Shown here: positions 25,511-34,476 of the stretch, one piece after another
Layout: each line of letters begins with the position of its first letter
Position numbering within the stretch: the first letter of the stretch is position 1
Assembly: GCA_963749875.1 (NCBI GenBank)
Contig: CAVVOX010000007.1
Span: 1-64,000, forward strand
DNA length: 64,000 bases
Origin: JAHQVI01 sp963749875
GTDB lineage: Bacteria > Pseudomonadota > Alphaproteobacteria > Rhizobiales > Rhodomicrobiaceae
Direction: 5' to 3'
Notes under the pieces: generated by a model
What the model saw: only the letters and a program-made list of their open reading frames with translations
Told to the model about the DNA's origin: nothing
The model's database searches: none
Made by a program: the position numbers and the translations under genes

Positions 25511-25993
25511 CTACGTCCCCTCCGCCGCCTCGACGATCAGCACGGTGCCGTCGGCGTCGGTGACGCGCACGAGGCTGCCCTGCGGCATGTCCGGGCCGCG
25601 GACGCTCCACAAGCCGTCGCCCGCGGTGATGCGCCCGCGGCCGCCCTGGATCGGGGTCGCCAGCACGAAGGTGCGGCCGACAAGCTGCCGGGCACGCTGA
25701 TTGAGAAACGGCTGGTCGCTGACATCGGCCCGGCGTCCGCCCCAAAGCGCACGCCCGATGAACAGCGACAGGACGCTGGCGCCGCAGAAGGCGAGGATCT
25801 GCCAGAGTGGCGGCAGCGGCGCCGCAAAGACCAGAAGCCCAACAGCGCCCGCCGCGAAACCGAACCACAGCATGTAGAAGCCCGGCGCCAGCACATCGAG
25901 CGTAAAGAGCGCAACCGCGATGATCAGCCAGATCCAGCCCGGCTCGCTGGAGAAAAACACGACAATATCGCTCATGACCTGAATGTCGTTCAT
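25511..25993 (-). CDS. NfeD family membrane protein
   Basis: 160 residues (an in-frame ATG at 25975 is equally possible). Three or four hydrophobic segments (about 15-85) are followed by a short C-terminal OB-fold domain: QLVGRTFVLATPIQGGRGRI ... VRVTDADGTVLIVE. This is the short NfeD type that normally partners SPFH/stomatin proteins in membrane microdomain or protease complexes. The SPFH gene lies just upstream on the same strand, but about 260 bp of palindromic repeats separate them. Confidence 0.9.
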   Translation of the reverse strand: MNDIQVMSDIVVFFSSEPGWIWLIIAVALFTLDVLAPGFYMLWFGFAAGAVGLLVFAAPLPPLWQILAFCGASVLSLFIGRALWGGRRADVSDQPFLNQRARQLVGRTFVLATPIQGGRGRITAGDGLWSVRGPDMPQGSLVRVTDADGTVLIVEAAEGT

Positions 25994-26017
25994 GACCTGC
26001 CCGCCCCCTCCGGACCG

Positions 26018-26123
26018 CTAGCGCAACGCGCGCGCCAATGGACGCGGACAGTTGCGCTAACCTATCGATACAGATCAACTTGACCCCGTTCCAGTGATTC
26101 CACTTGAACGAGAGTTGATCTAG
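26018..26123. repeat. Composite two-hairpin palindromic repeat, copy B
   Basis: CTAGCGCAAC at 26018 pairs with GTTGCGCTA ending at 26059. AGATCAACTT then pairs with GAGTTGATCT, and the unit ends in CTAG at 26120-26123. It is nearly the same sequence as copy D at 54320-54425 and separates nfeD from its SPFH partner. Confidence 0.9.
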
Positions 26124-26184
26124 TCGTTCGACCCAAACGGATGAATCCGGCGACAAGTGGCTTATCCGTTTGGATAAGTCGAAC
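26120..26184. repeat. Imperfect hairpin sharing a CTAG with copy B
   Basis: The arm GTTCGACCCAAACGGAT pairs with ATCCGTTTGG and GTCGAAC on the far side, with a bulge of four bases. It begins at the CTAG that ends the preceding composite repeat, so the two elements are chained through one CTAG. Confidence 0.65.
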
Positions 26185-26201
26185 CATAACAAAAGGTTAA
26201 G

Positions 26202-26254
26202 CTAGTGAGCTGGGCTGACATTGAGGGAACGAAATGTCAGAGTCACATCACTAG
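26202..26254. repeat. 53-bp palindrome bounded by CTAG at the SPFH gene end
   Basis: Ends CTAGTGA / TCACTAG, inner arms CTGACATT / AATGTCAG. It resembles the elements at 4015 and 4108 in its CTAGTG ends. The terminal CTAG (26251-26254) supplies the TAG stop codon of the SPFH gene on the minus strand. Confidence 0.85.
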
Positions 26255-27282
26255 GACGATGAAACGGTCGGCACCGTCCGGCCGTGCCCCGCTTTCGCAG
26301 CTGGTGCCGCCGGCTGAGTTCCGGATGAGACGGCCGCACCGTCCGCGCCCCTCGCATCGCCGTCGCGCAGGCCGCCGAAGACCTCGCGAGTGATCTCGGC
26401 GATGCCTCCGATCGAGCCGATGATGCCCGCCGCATCGACGGGGATCATCAGCACCTTCTGGTTGGGCGCCTTGGCCAGCTCGGTGAGCGCGCTGACGTAA
26501 TTGTTGGCGATGAAATAGTTGATGGCGTGAATATTGCCCGCTGCGATGGCGTCGCTGACGAATTGGGTGGCCCGCGCCTCGGCCTCGGCGGAGCGCTCGC
26601 GTGCCTCGGCATCACGAAACGCCGCCTCTTTGCGCCCTTCGGCGGCAAGGACTTGGGCGCGCTTCTGGCCTTCTGCCTTCAAGATCTCAGCCTGCCGGGC
26701 GCCTTCCGCCTCCAGGATTGCGGCGCGCTTGTCGCGCTCGGCCTTCATCTGCCGCGCCATGGCGTTGACGAGATCGGCCGGCGGCTCGATGTCCTTGATT
26801 TCGATGCGCGTGACCTTGACGCCCCATGGATTGGTCGCCTCATCGACTATGTGCAGGAGCTGGGTATTGATCTCATTGCGCTTCGACAGCGCCTCGTCGA
26901 GATCGAGGGAGCCCATCACCGTACGGATATTGGTCATGGTCAGGTTGAGCATGGCCAATTCCAGGTCCCTCACCTCATAGGCGGCCTGGGCCGCATCAAC
27001 CACCTGAAAGAAGGCGACCGCATCGACGGTCACCATCGCGTTGTCCTTGGTGATGACCTCCTGGGTGGGGATGTCGAGCACCTGCTCCATCATGTTGATC
27101 TTATGCCCCACACGCTCGATGAAGGGCACGATGATGCCGAGACCGGGCTTGAGCGAGCGCACATAGCGGCCAAGCCGCTCGACCGTGAAATTATAGCCTT
27201 GCGGCACCACCTTCGCCGTGGCGATGACGGTGATCACGATCAGGACAAGCAGAGTGAGGACAAAGATGGAAAAGCCCGACAT
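26251..27282 (-). CDS. SPFH/Band 7 (stomatin, QmcA-like) protein
   Basis: 343 residues. One N-terminal transmembrane segment (FSIFVLTLLVLIVITVIATA), then the Band 7 domain (VVPQGYNFTVERLGRYVRSL, VDAVAFFQVVDAAQAAYEV), and a long coiled coil rich in Ala/Glu/Arg (about 180-255, EAEGARQAEILKAEGQKR). This is the QmcA/slipin layout: oligomeric rings in the inner membrane. It is paired with NfeD downstream. The C-terminal tail (SSGTQPAAPAAKAGHG) is low-complexity, and the stop codon lies inside a palindromic repeat, so the original C-terminus may have differed. Confidence 0.93.
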   Translation of the reverse strand: MSGFSIFVLTLLVLIVITVIATAKVVPQGYNFTVERLGRYVRSLKPGLGIIVPFIERVGHKINMMEQVLDIPTQEVITKDNAMVTVDAVAFFQVVDAAQAAYEVRDLELAMLNLTMTNIRTVMGSLDLDEALSKRNEINTQLLHIVDEATNPWGVKVTRIEIKDIEPPADLVNAMARQMKAERDKRAAILEAEGARQAEILKAEGQKRAQVLAAEGRKEAAFRDAEARERSAEAEARATQFVSDAIAAGNIHAINYFIANNYVSALTELAKAPNQKVLMIPVDAAGIIGSIGGIAEITREVFGGLRDGDARGADGAAVSSGTQPAAPAAKAGHGRTVPTVSSS

Positions 27283-27429
27283 GCGTGCAACTCCCCTGAA
27301 TACGGCCTTTCCTGAAAACGGCCATTTTCATTTAGGGAGTGCGGCAGGCAAAGAAAAGCTTAATTCGTACAATTCCAGTGTTCTCTAAGACGTTTTTAAG
27401 AAAATGAGCCGGAAGAGAAGCTCTTTTCT

Positions 27430-28548
27430 CTAAATCCAGCCCTGCAATTCGCGCCGAATATGTGTGGCCAGGAACTGCATGCCTTCCGGACTGTCGTTGA
27501 GGCACGGCAGGAGCGCGTAATCCTCGCCGCCCTGCTCGACATAGGTTTCCTTGCCCTGCATGGCGATTTCTTCCAGCGTTTCCACGCAGTCCGAGGCAAA
27601 GCCGGGCGTCACCACGGCGATCCGCTTGACGCCTTCCTCCGCCAGCCGAGCGATGGTTTTGTCCGTGTAGGGCTGGAGCCATTCCGCCTTGCCGAAGCGC
27701 GACTGGAAGGTGTGGATCAGCTTTTGCTCATCCCACCCGAGCGCCTCCCGCAGCAGCCGCGTCGTCTTGATGCAATGGCAATGATAGGGATCGCCCTTCT
27801 GGAAATATTCCAGCGGCAGGCCGTGATAGGAGGCGATCACCACTTCCGGCTCGAAGCTGAGCGTGGCGAGACTGCCTCGAATCGACTGCGCCAGCGCCTC
27901 GATATAGCCGGGATCGTCGTAATAGGGCGGCGCGACGCGGATGGAGGGCTGCCAGCGCATCGTTTTCAGCGCATCGAACGCCTTGTCGCACACCGTCGCG
28001 GTCGTGGCGGCGGAATATTGCGGGTAGAGCGGCACCAGCAGGATGCGCTCACAGCCCTGCTCCTGGAGCTGTTCCAGCCGGGAGGAGATGGAAGGATTGC
28101 CGTAGCGCATGGCCCAATCGACCACGACCTCGGCATGATCCGCGAAATTCCCGCTCAGACTCTCCGCCTGGCTGCGGGTGATCGTGCGCAAAGGAGATTC
28201 GTTGCGCTCGGTGTTCCAGATGGCGCGGTAGGCCTCGCCGGAAGAGATCGGCCGTTTGGTCAGTATCGGGCCGTTGAGAATGAACCACCAGAGCACCGGA
28301 TTGGTCTCGATCACCCGCCGGTCGGACAAAAATTCCTTCAGATAGCGCCGCATCGGCCAATAGCTCGTATCGTCCGGCGTCCCCAGATTGACAATCAGGG
28401 CGCCGATATTGCCGTGGCGGACGGGTGGATGGTTTTGGGCGGAGGGGTGGACCATGTGGCTGAGCAAATCCGAAGTTGCGGGGGCGAATTTGGACAATGG
28501 TGTAGGAAGCCAGCCGAAAAAGGGCAAGAGGGCGTGAGGTTTTGTCAT
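27430..28548 (-). CDS. hemH: Ferrochelatase
   Basis: 372 residues. It inserts Fe(II) into protoporphyrin IX, the last step of heme synthesis. Family segments are GALIVNLGTPDDTSYWPMRR, LLVPLYPQYSAATTATV, VVIASYHGLPLEYFQKGD (conserved His) and VVTPGFASDCVETLEEIAMQ (conserved Glu). The first 45 residues are an extension before the fold, and Met32 is an alternative start. No terminator was clear. The gene stands alone between the SPFH operon and a small hypothetical gene. Confidence 0.94.
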   Translation of the reverse strand: MTKPHALLPFFGWLPTPLSKFAPATSDLLSHMVHPSAQNHPPVRHGNIGALIVNLGTPDDTSYWPMRRYLKEFLSDRRVIETNPVLWWFILNGPILTKRPISSGEAYRAIWNTERNESPLRTITRSQAESLSGNFADHAEVVVDWAMRYGNPSISSRLEQLQEQGCERILLVPLYPQYSAATTATVCDKAFDALKTMRWQPSIRVAPPYYDDPGYIEALAQSIRGSLATLSFEPEVVIASYHGLPLEYFQKGDPYHCHCIKTTRLLREALGWDEQKLIHTFQSRFGKAEWLQPYTDKTIARLAEEGVKRIAVVTPGFASDCVETLEEIAMQGKETYVEQGGEDYALLPCLNDSPEGMQFLATHIRRELQGWI

Positions 28549-28740
28549 AGGGGCTCTAGGGATGCCGGCCCGCCGGATATGCAGGCCGCGGCGTTTTGCG
28601 TTAGGTCAATGTGGGAGCGCTCGAATCGCTCTACCCGCAATATCGTGGTCTCGTATGCCTTATGCCTTTGCCTCCACGCTCGAACAGGGTAAAGAAACGG
28701 CTATGCAGGGCCCGCCCGCGCAATTCAGGAGCACGGAATC

Positions 28741-29118
28741 ATGACGTTGAAGAAGGTAAGGCTCGAGCTTGCCCGCGACCCCGAGTTCCCGGAGGGGAGC
28801 CATGCCCATGGCTATGAATTCGTTGCCCCGCTCGGCGACGATGGGCATCTGGACCCCGAGGCCTGGAAGAAGCATCGGGACAAATGCCGCGCCCGCCGCT
28901 TCTGGGGCGAGGAGGACGAGGAAACCGGCCATCTGGTGAGAAAGCCCGGCGGGTTCTGGGCCTTTCATTATGACATTCACGGCGATGTGGATGACGACGA
29001 GTCCGGTTACCGCTTCGGCGATCATCTCTTCCGGCCCGGCGAATATGTCTCAATCCGCGAGCATGACGACGACCGGCTGCGCACCTTTCGCGTCGTGCGC
29101 GTCGAAGAGATTGCCTGA
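28741..29118 (+). CDS. Conserved hypothetical acidic protein
   Basis: 125 residues, rich in Asp, Glu, His and aromatic residues: LARDPEFPEGSHAHGYEFVA, KPGGFWAFHYDIHGDVDDDE, GDHLFRPGEYVSIREHDDD. There is no signal peptide or membrane segment. I recognise the pattern as a conserved hypothetical family of Hyphomicrobiales but know no function. ATG at 28741 follows GGAGCACGGA. It is divergent from hemH and followed by the mla operon after 140 bp. Confidence 0.7.
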   Translation: MTLKKVRLELARDPEFPEGSHAHGYEFVAPLGDDGHLDPEAWKKHRDKCRARRFWGEEDEETGHLVRKPGGFWAFHYDIHGDVDDDESGYRFGDHLFRPGEYVSIREHDDDRLRTFRVVRVEEIA

Positions 29119-29255
29119 GGTCTGACAGCCCTTAAGCCCGAGATTCAAGCCCCCTCCCGAACATCAAACGGCTGAGCGTCATTTTATTTTAACCCCAAAC
29201 CGGTTAATGCTTGCATCGCTTAACGACACCGTTTCGAAACCGGGTGGGCTGAGGG

Positions 29256-30392
29256 ATGAATTCGGGGCCTGTTCTAAACAGCACGGTTAACGGCGAGCGG
29301 CTCGAACTCACGGCCGGGGGCTCGTGGACCGCGCCGCATGCGGCCGAGCTGGAATCGCTGATCAAGCGCCATGCGGCGCCATCGGGACGCCTCCACAGCA
29401 TGTCGATCGACATGGGGCAGGTCCGCGAGTTCGACACATTCGGCGCCTGGCTCCTGGAGCGGCTGCTGCGCGGATGGCAGGGCGAAGGCCAGAACGCCAG
29501 CATCGTCGATCTTCCCAATCACTATCGCGGCCTCCTGGAGGGGATGCACTACGCGAACCGTGAGCCCCCGGAAAAGCAGGGGCCGCGCCGGAGCGTGCTG
29601 GCCGTGTTCGATTGGCTCGGCCGGCGCCTGGAGGCGCTCGGGCACGATCTTCTGCCCTTCATCAATATGTTCGGCGCGATCGGCAGTGCGCTTTTCAATG
29701 TCATCATCCGGCCCGCCCATCTTCGCCTGACCTCGACCGTCCATCAGCTCGATCGCGTCGGCTGGCAGGCCATCCCAATCGTCCTGCTGATCACCTTTCT
29801 GATCGGCTGCATCATCTCGCAGCAGGGCTTCTTTCATTTCCGCAAATTCGGCGCAGACCTCTATGTCGTCGATATGGTCGGCATCCTCGTGACGCGCGAG
29901 ATCGGCGTGCTCATCGTCTCCATCATGGTGGCCGGCCGCTCCGGCAGCTCCTACACCGCCGAGCTCGGCTCGATGAAGATGCAGGAGGAAGTGGACGCGC
30001 TTCGGACCATGGGCTTCGACCCGGTGGAGGTGCTGATTCTGCCGCGCATTCTGGCGCTCGTCATCGCGCTGCCCCTGCTCACCTTCATCGGCTCCATCGC
30101 CGCCCTGTTCGGCGCCGGTCTCGTCGCTTCGTTTTATGGCGGCATGGCCCCGGAGATCTTCACGGAACGATTGCGCGACGCGATCACGCTGACGCATTTC
30201 AAGGTGGGTCTGATCAAGGCGCCTTTCATGGCGCTGATCATCGGTATCGTCGCCTGCACCGAAGGGCTGCGCGTGAAGGGGAGCGCGGAGTCGCTGGGGC
30301 TGAAGACCACCGATTCCGTCGTGAAATCGATCTTCATGGTGATCGTTCTCGACGGCCTCTTCGCCATGTTCTTCGCCGCGATCGGGATGTAA
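29256..30392 (+). CDS. mlaE: MlaE-type lipid ABC transporter permease with N-terminal STAS-like domain
   Basis: 378 residues. Residues about 1-110 look like a STAS/MlaB domain (LESLIKRHAAPSGRLH, IDMGQVREFDTFGAW), so the MlaB partner is probably fused here. The MlaE permease follows with five or six hydrophobic segments and the family signatures GRSGSSYTAELGSMKMQEEV and ALRTMGFDPVEVLILPR. In the inner membrane it moves phospholipids between membranes together with an ATPase (next gene) and an MCE protein (third gene). The ATPase gene starts 11 bp downstream. Confidence 0.92.
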   Translation: MNSGPVLNSTVNGERLELTAGGSWTAPHAAELESLIKRHAAPSGRLHSMSIDMGQVREFDTFGAWLLERLLRGWQGEGQNASIVDLPNHYRGLLEGMHYANREPPEKQGPRRSVLAVFDWLGRRLEALGHDLLPFINMFGAIGSALFNVIIRPAHLRLTSTVHQLDRVGWQAIPIVLLITFLIGCIISQQGFFHFRKFGADLYVVDMVGILVTREIGVLIVSIMVAGRSGSSYTAELGSMKMQEEVDALRTMGFDPVEVLILPRILALVIALPLLTFIGSIAALFGAGLVASFYGGMAPEIFTERLRDAITLTHFKVGLIKAPFMALIIGIVACTEGLRVKGSAESLGLKTTDSVVKSIFMVIVLDGLFAMFFAAIGM

Positions 30393-30402
30393 GGGGCTGC
30401 GG

Positions 30403-31182
30403 ATGGCAGAGGCGGTAATCAAATTACGGGATCTGGTCGTCGGCTTCGACGGGACGATCGTCCTGAATGGCTTGTCGCTCGATGTGCTGAAGGGCGAAAT
30501 CCTCGGTCTTGTCGGCGGCTCCGGCGCAGGCAAATCGGTGCTGCTCCGCACGATCATCGGCCTTATCCCGAAGCGGCGCGGCACGATCGAAGTGCTCGGC
30601 GTGCGGCTCGATCAGGTGAGTGATCAGGAAAGACGCGGCGTGGAGCGCCATTGGGGCGTGCTGTTCCAGCATGGCGCGCTGTTTTCCTCCCTGACCGTGC
30701 GCCAGAATGTGCAGTTTCTGATGCGTGAATATCTCGACCTGTCGGAGCGCCTGATGGACGAGGTCGCGATGGCCAAGCTGGAAATGGTCGGCCTTACCGT
30801 AAGGGATGCGGAGAAATTCCCCTCCGAGCTTTCCGGCGGCATGACCAAGCGCGTCGCACTCGCCCGCGCTCTTTCGCTCGATCCGGAGATCGTGTTTCTC
30901 GACGAGCCGACCTCCGGTCTCGATCCGATTTCAGCGGGCGATTTCGACGAGCTGATCCGTACGCTTCAGCAGACGCTCGGCCTGACCGTCTTCATGGTCA
31001 CGCATGATCTGCAAAGCCTGCAGAATTGCTGCGACCGCGTCGCGGCTCTGGCCGATGGGGTGGTGGTGGCCGAGGGCACGCTGAGCGACATGCTGAGCTC
31101 CGACCATCCCTGGGTGAAAAGCTATTTCGGTGGGACGCGCGCGCGGATGATCGTGCCGCCAGATCACGCAACAATGATGTAG
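30403..31182 (+). CDS. mlaF: MlaF-type lipid ABC transporter ATP-binding protein
   Basis: 259 residues. Walker A GGSGAGKSV, ABC signature LSGGMTKR and Walker B IVFLDEPTSGLDPIS are all present, with the MlaF-typical sequence LFQHGALFSSLTVRQNVQF. It energises the MlaE permease encoded just upstream. The MCE gene starts 10 bp after its stop. Confidence 0.94.
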   Translation: MAEAVIKLRDLVVGFDGTIVLNGLSLDVLKGEILGLVGGSGAGKSVLLRTIIGLIPKRRGTIEVLGVRLDQVSDQERRGVERHWGVLFQHGALFSSLTVRQNVQFLMREYLDLSERLMDEVAMAKLEMVGLTVRDAEKFPSELSGGMTKRVALARALSLDPEIVFLDEPTSGLDPISAGDFDELIRTLQQTLGLTVFMVTHDLQSLQNCCDRVAALADGVVVAEGTLSDMLSSDHPWVKSYFGGTRARMIVPPDHATMM

Positions 31183-31191
31183 GGGCGAGTC

Positions 31192-32430
31192 ATGGAAATT
31201 CGAGCGCGCTATATTCTGATGGGTCTGTTTCTGGTGGCCGCGGTCGCCGGCGTTTTCGCCTTCGTCTACTGGCTGGAGAATGCGGGCGGCTTCCGTAACC
31301 GGACGGCCTATCGCATCGAGTTCGACGGTCCCGTGCCCGGCCTCTATAGCGGTTCCTCGGTGCTCTTCAACGGCATTCGCGTCGGCGAGGTCACCGCATT
31401 GCGCATCAGCCTCGACCGCCCCCGCGAGGTTATCGCCGAAATCGCCGTGGCCGCGGACACGCCGATCCGCAGCGACACGACGGTCGACCTCGACTATCAG
31501 GGCCTGACGGGCGTTGCTTCCATCGCGCTGACCGGCGGCAATGGCGGTGCGCCGCTCGTTGCCTCGGATGACAGGCCGCCCAAGCTCGTCGCCAATAAGG
31601 GCGCAGGACAGACCGTCACCCATTCGGCGCGGAACGCGCTTTTGAAGCTCAACACGATCCTCGACGACAATTCCGAGCCGTTCAAAGAGCTGATCGGCAA
31701 TCTGAACACGTTCGCCGGCGCGCTCTCCCGCAACTCAGACAAGGTCGACGGGATCTTGGCGGGACTTGAGCGCATGACCGGCGGCGCGCGCGGACCCGAC
31801 ACGGACAAGGTCTATGACCTCGTCGCACCGGAAAAATTCGACACACCGGCAAAGACCTTGCCCGGCCAGCTCGCCGTACCCTTGCCGACCGCAATTTTCC
31901 AGCTCGACAGTCAGAACATCATCTACCGTCCGGCGCCGGGCGCCGCGCCCCTGCCGCCCGGGCCGCGCTGGGCCGACAATCTCACCCGCCTGGTGCAGGC
32001 CAAAATCACCCAGAGCTTCGAGAATGCCGGCTATATCGGCAGCGTCGGCCATTCCGATGCGATTACGGGCGATTATCAGCTGCTGATCGACCTAAGAAGC
32101 TTCCAGATCATCACCGATCCCCACCCCGTCGCCGATGTCGAATATTCGGCCAAGATCGCGAACAATGACGGCAAGATCCTCGGCGCGAAGCTTTTCCACG
32201 CAACGGTCCCGGCGAAATCGACCGACACCGCGCCCGCGCTCGCGGCCCTGAACGAAGCGTTTCAGGAGACGGCGAGAAACCTCGTCGCCTGGACGCCGAC
32301 CGTCTTGCCGCCGCCGAAAAAAGAGGAGCCGAAGCCGGATGAGGCGGCGGCCAAGAAACCGGATGAAACGGCGGCACGGGAGCCGACCGAGACGGCACCG
32401 CCCGCCCTCCCCCTGGCACCCGCGCAGTGA
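31192..32430 (+). CDS. mlaD: MlaD-type MCE protein fused to a PqiC-like auxiliary domain
   Basis: 412 residues. One N-terminal transmembrane helix (LMGLFLVAAVAGVFAFVYWL) is followed by an MCE domain (YRIEFDGPVPGLYSGSSVLF ... GIRVGEVTALRISL). From about residue 215 an ABC_trans_aux/PqiC-type domain follows (LPGQLAVPLPTAIFQLDSQN ... DYQLLIDLRSFQI). The tail is Lys/Pro/Glu repeats. MCE proteins form hexameric lipid tunnels in the periplasm, and PqiC is normally a separate outer-membrane lipoprotein. The fusion would tether both in one chain. It is the last gene of the mlaE-F-D operon. Confidence 0.9.
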   Translation: MEIRARYILMGLFLVAAVAGVFAFVYWLENAGGFRNRTAYRIEFDGPVPGLYSGSSVLFNGIRVGEVTALRISLDRPREVIAEIAVAADTPIRSDTTVDLDYQGLTGVASIALTGGNGGAPLVASDDRPPKLVANKGAGQTVTHSARNALLKLNTILDDNSEPFKELIGNLNTFAGALSRNSDKVDGILAGLERMTGGARGPDTDKVYDLVAPEKFDTPAKTLPGQLAVPLPTAIFQLDSQNIIYRPAPGAAPLPPGPRWADNLTRLVQAKITQSFENAGYIGSVGHSDAITGDYQLLIDLRSFQIITDPHPVADVEYSAKIANNDGKILGAKLFHATVPAKSTDTAPALAALNEAFQETARNLVAWTPTVLPPPKKEEPKPDEAAAKKPDETAAREPTETAPPALPLAPAQ

Positions 32431-32491
32431 GGCGAGTTCGCACAGGATCAATGCGGCAGGAAAAAACAACCTCGGCTGCGTGACGAGCGTG

Positions 32492-33562
32492 TCAGCTCGC
32501 GAGCGCTGGCATCGGCTCCCGATCCCGGCGGGCTGAGGCGAAGCGCAGATCGGGGTCGATGACGCCGTCCGCGATCAGCTTTCTGAGATGCAGAATGCGC
32601 TGATAGCGCGGTCCCTCCACCGCGTCGAGCGTCAGGCCGGAGGCGCAGAAGGCCTCGTAGAGCTGCTCGGTGCCGCGCCTTGCGTCCCACTCCGCCCTGA
32701 AGCCGGGCAGAATGCGCTCAATCTTTTCGAAATTCACCCGATAGGAGCGGCGGCTCGATCCGGCGTGCGGTGCGAATTCGAGACGGCAGCCGGGAACGCG
32801 ATCCACGACGATCTGGGCGAGATCGCGAATGCGGTAATTATGCGCGTTGCTGCCCACATTGAAGGACTGATTGAAAACCTTGTCGCCCGGCGCTTCGAGC
32901 GCCGCGAGAAAGGCGCGGGCAACATCCTCGACATGGACGATGGGGCGCCAGGGCGTTCCGTCGGACTTCAGATAGATCACGCCCTTGGTGACAGCCCAGG
33001 CGACCAGATTGTTGAGCACCACGTCGAAGCGCATTCGGGGCGAAACGCCGAACGCCGCCGGCAGGCGCATGAAGACCGGGCAGAACCCCTCCCCCGCCAG
33101 CGGAACGGTGTCATGCTCGGACCAGACCTTGCTCTGCCCATAAGGCGAGACCGGATTGAGCGCACCGGTCTCGTCGATGAGGTCGTGATCGGTATGACCG
33201 TAATTGGCGCAGGAGGACGCAACGATGAAGCGCTGCACGCCTGCGGCCTTGGCCATTTTCGCAAGCTGGACGGTGCCGAGATGATTGATGCTGTAGGTCA
33301 CCTCGGGATTGAGATTGCCGAGCGTGTCGTTGGACAGCGCGGCGAGATGAATAACCGCATCGATGCCGACAAGATCGTCCGTGGTCAGATCGCGTATGTC
33401 CCGGCGCAGATTCGGCACGGGCGCGATTACGCCTCCGGCGTTAAAGCTGCAATCCTGATAGAGATCGCTGTCGCAGCCGATGACTTCGTGCCCTGCCCTC
33501 AGTAGAACCGGCACCATGACGGTTCCGATATAACCCAGATGCCCCGTTACGAGAAGTTTCAT
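32492..33562 (-). CDS. Extended SDR, NAD-dependent epimerase/dehydratase family
   Basis: About 356 residues from the ATG at 33562 (MKLLVTGHLGYIGTVM). The longer frame adds 28 residues before the nucleotide-binding start. GxxGxxG is GHLGYIG, the catalytic Tyr-x3-Lys is YGQSK, and SSCANYG contains the active Ser region. RPIVHVEDVARAFLAALE is typical of nucleotide-sugar epimerases. Substrate unknown, probably a sugar nucleotide. No sugar genes are adjacent. Confidence 0.87.
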   Translation of the reverse strand: MKLLVTGHLGYIGTVMVPVLLRAGHEVIGCDSDLYQDCSFNAGGVIAPVPNLRRDIRDLTTDDLVGIDAVIHLAALSNDTLGNLNPEVTYSINHLGTVQLAKMAKAAGVQRFIVASSCANYGHTDHDLIDETGALNPVSPYGQSKVWSEHDTVPLAGEGFCPVFMRLPAAFGVSPRMRFDVVLNNLVAWAVTKGVIYLKSDGTPWRPIVHVEDVARAFLAALEAPGDKVFNQSFNVGSNAHNYRIRDLAQIVVDRVPGCRLEFAPHAGSSRRSYRVNFEKIERILPGFRAEWDARRGTEQLYEAFCASGLTLDAVEGPRYQRILHLRKLIADGVIDPDLRFASARRDREPMPALAS

Positions 33563-33920
33563 CAGCAGTAACCTTGCTAAATCAAGCGTGGAACATCTCG
33601 GCAGCGCCAAGTCACAAGAGCCGCGCTGAAGCCGACGGCTTAGCAATTTTTTTCATGCTTGGCTGTAAAAAATCCATAAAAATACTCACGGCACTTGGAA
33701 AACACGTGGAGCGTTTTTACGCCGCCAAGTGTAGAGCGAAGGAAGACATGGGATTGCTGCGCTGCACTGTGCCCTTTCCGGGACAGGCCGAAGGCGAGAT
33801 TTGGGCGGCGCCGATAGGGCGATGCCGGCTCCCCGTTCTGGCTGCACTTGACCGCCCGCCGGGAACCGCCTTGATTATGCCGGGTTTTGATTGTGCTGTT
33901 CTTTCACGGAGGGAATAACG
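33563..33920. other. Intergenic region between divergent SDR and DUF992 genes
   Basis: About 360 bp with an AT-rich patch at 33640-33720. It must hold promoters for both divergent genes. I cannot place them with confidence, and I see no recognised RNA or repeat. Confidence 0.4.
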
Positions 33921-34406
33921 ATGAAAATTGGAAAATTGCAGAGCGCCGCGGCTGCGGCTCTTTTTGCCGTTCTTGCGGGCGCCGTTTCCGCTCAAGCCAA
34001 GCAGGGAGACAGTGTGCGCGTCGGCGTGCTCACCTGCGAGGTGAGCGGCGGCACCGGCTTCATATTCGGCTCCAGCAAGCGCCTGAGCTGCCAGTTCGAC
34101 CCTGCCGAGGGCGAGCCGGAGGACTATGTCGGCGAGATCAACAAGTTCGGCCTCGATATCGGCGTGACTGGGAAGGCGACGATAGCTTGGGCTGTGCTCG
34201 CACCGACGGGAAATTTGGGCGAGGGGGCGCTCGCGGGGAGCTATGTCGGCGCCTCCGCGGAAGCGAGCGCCGGGGTCGGCGCAGGCGCCAATCTGCTGGT
34301 CGGCGGATCGCAGGACACGATTTCGCTGCAGCCGCTCAGCATCCAGGGCCAGACGGGCGTCAATGCCGCGCTGGCGATCTCCGAGCTGATTCTGGATCCG
34401 GCTTAA
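33921..34406 (+). CDS. DUF992 secreted protein
   Basis: About 161 residues from the ATG at 33921 (ribosome site GGAGGG). A signal peptide ends VSAQAK. The DUF992 core follows: VRVGVLTCEVSGGTGFIFGS, LSCQFDPAEG and YVGEINKFGLDIGVTGKATI, ending in a Gly/Ala-rich stretch. DUF992 proteins are periplasmic or secreted and restricted largely to Hyphomicrobiales, function unknown. Two conserved cysteines (LTCEV and LSCQF) may form a disulfide. Confidence 0.88.
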   Translation: MKIGKLQSAAAAALFAVLAGAVSAQAKQGDSVRVGVLTCEVSGGTGFIFGSSKRLSCQFDPAEGEPEDYVGEINKFGLDIGVTGKATIAWAVLAPTGNLGEGALAGSYVGASAEASAGVGAGANLLVGGSQDTISLQPLSIQGQTGVNAALAISELILDPA

Positions 34407-34476
34407 TCCCGCATTGTAGCCACGGCTGGGGGCGCTGTCTCGATACGGACGGCGCCTCATCAGTCTTTGGCCGGGG

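Noticed and set aside
29274..30584. 436-codon minus-strand open frame
   Set aside because: Antisense to mlaE and mlaF; product is His/Asp/Gln-rich, as usual for a shadow frame.
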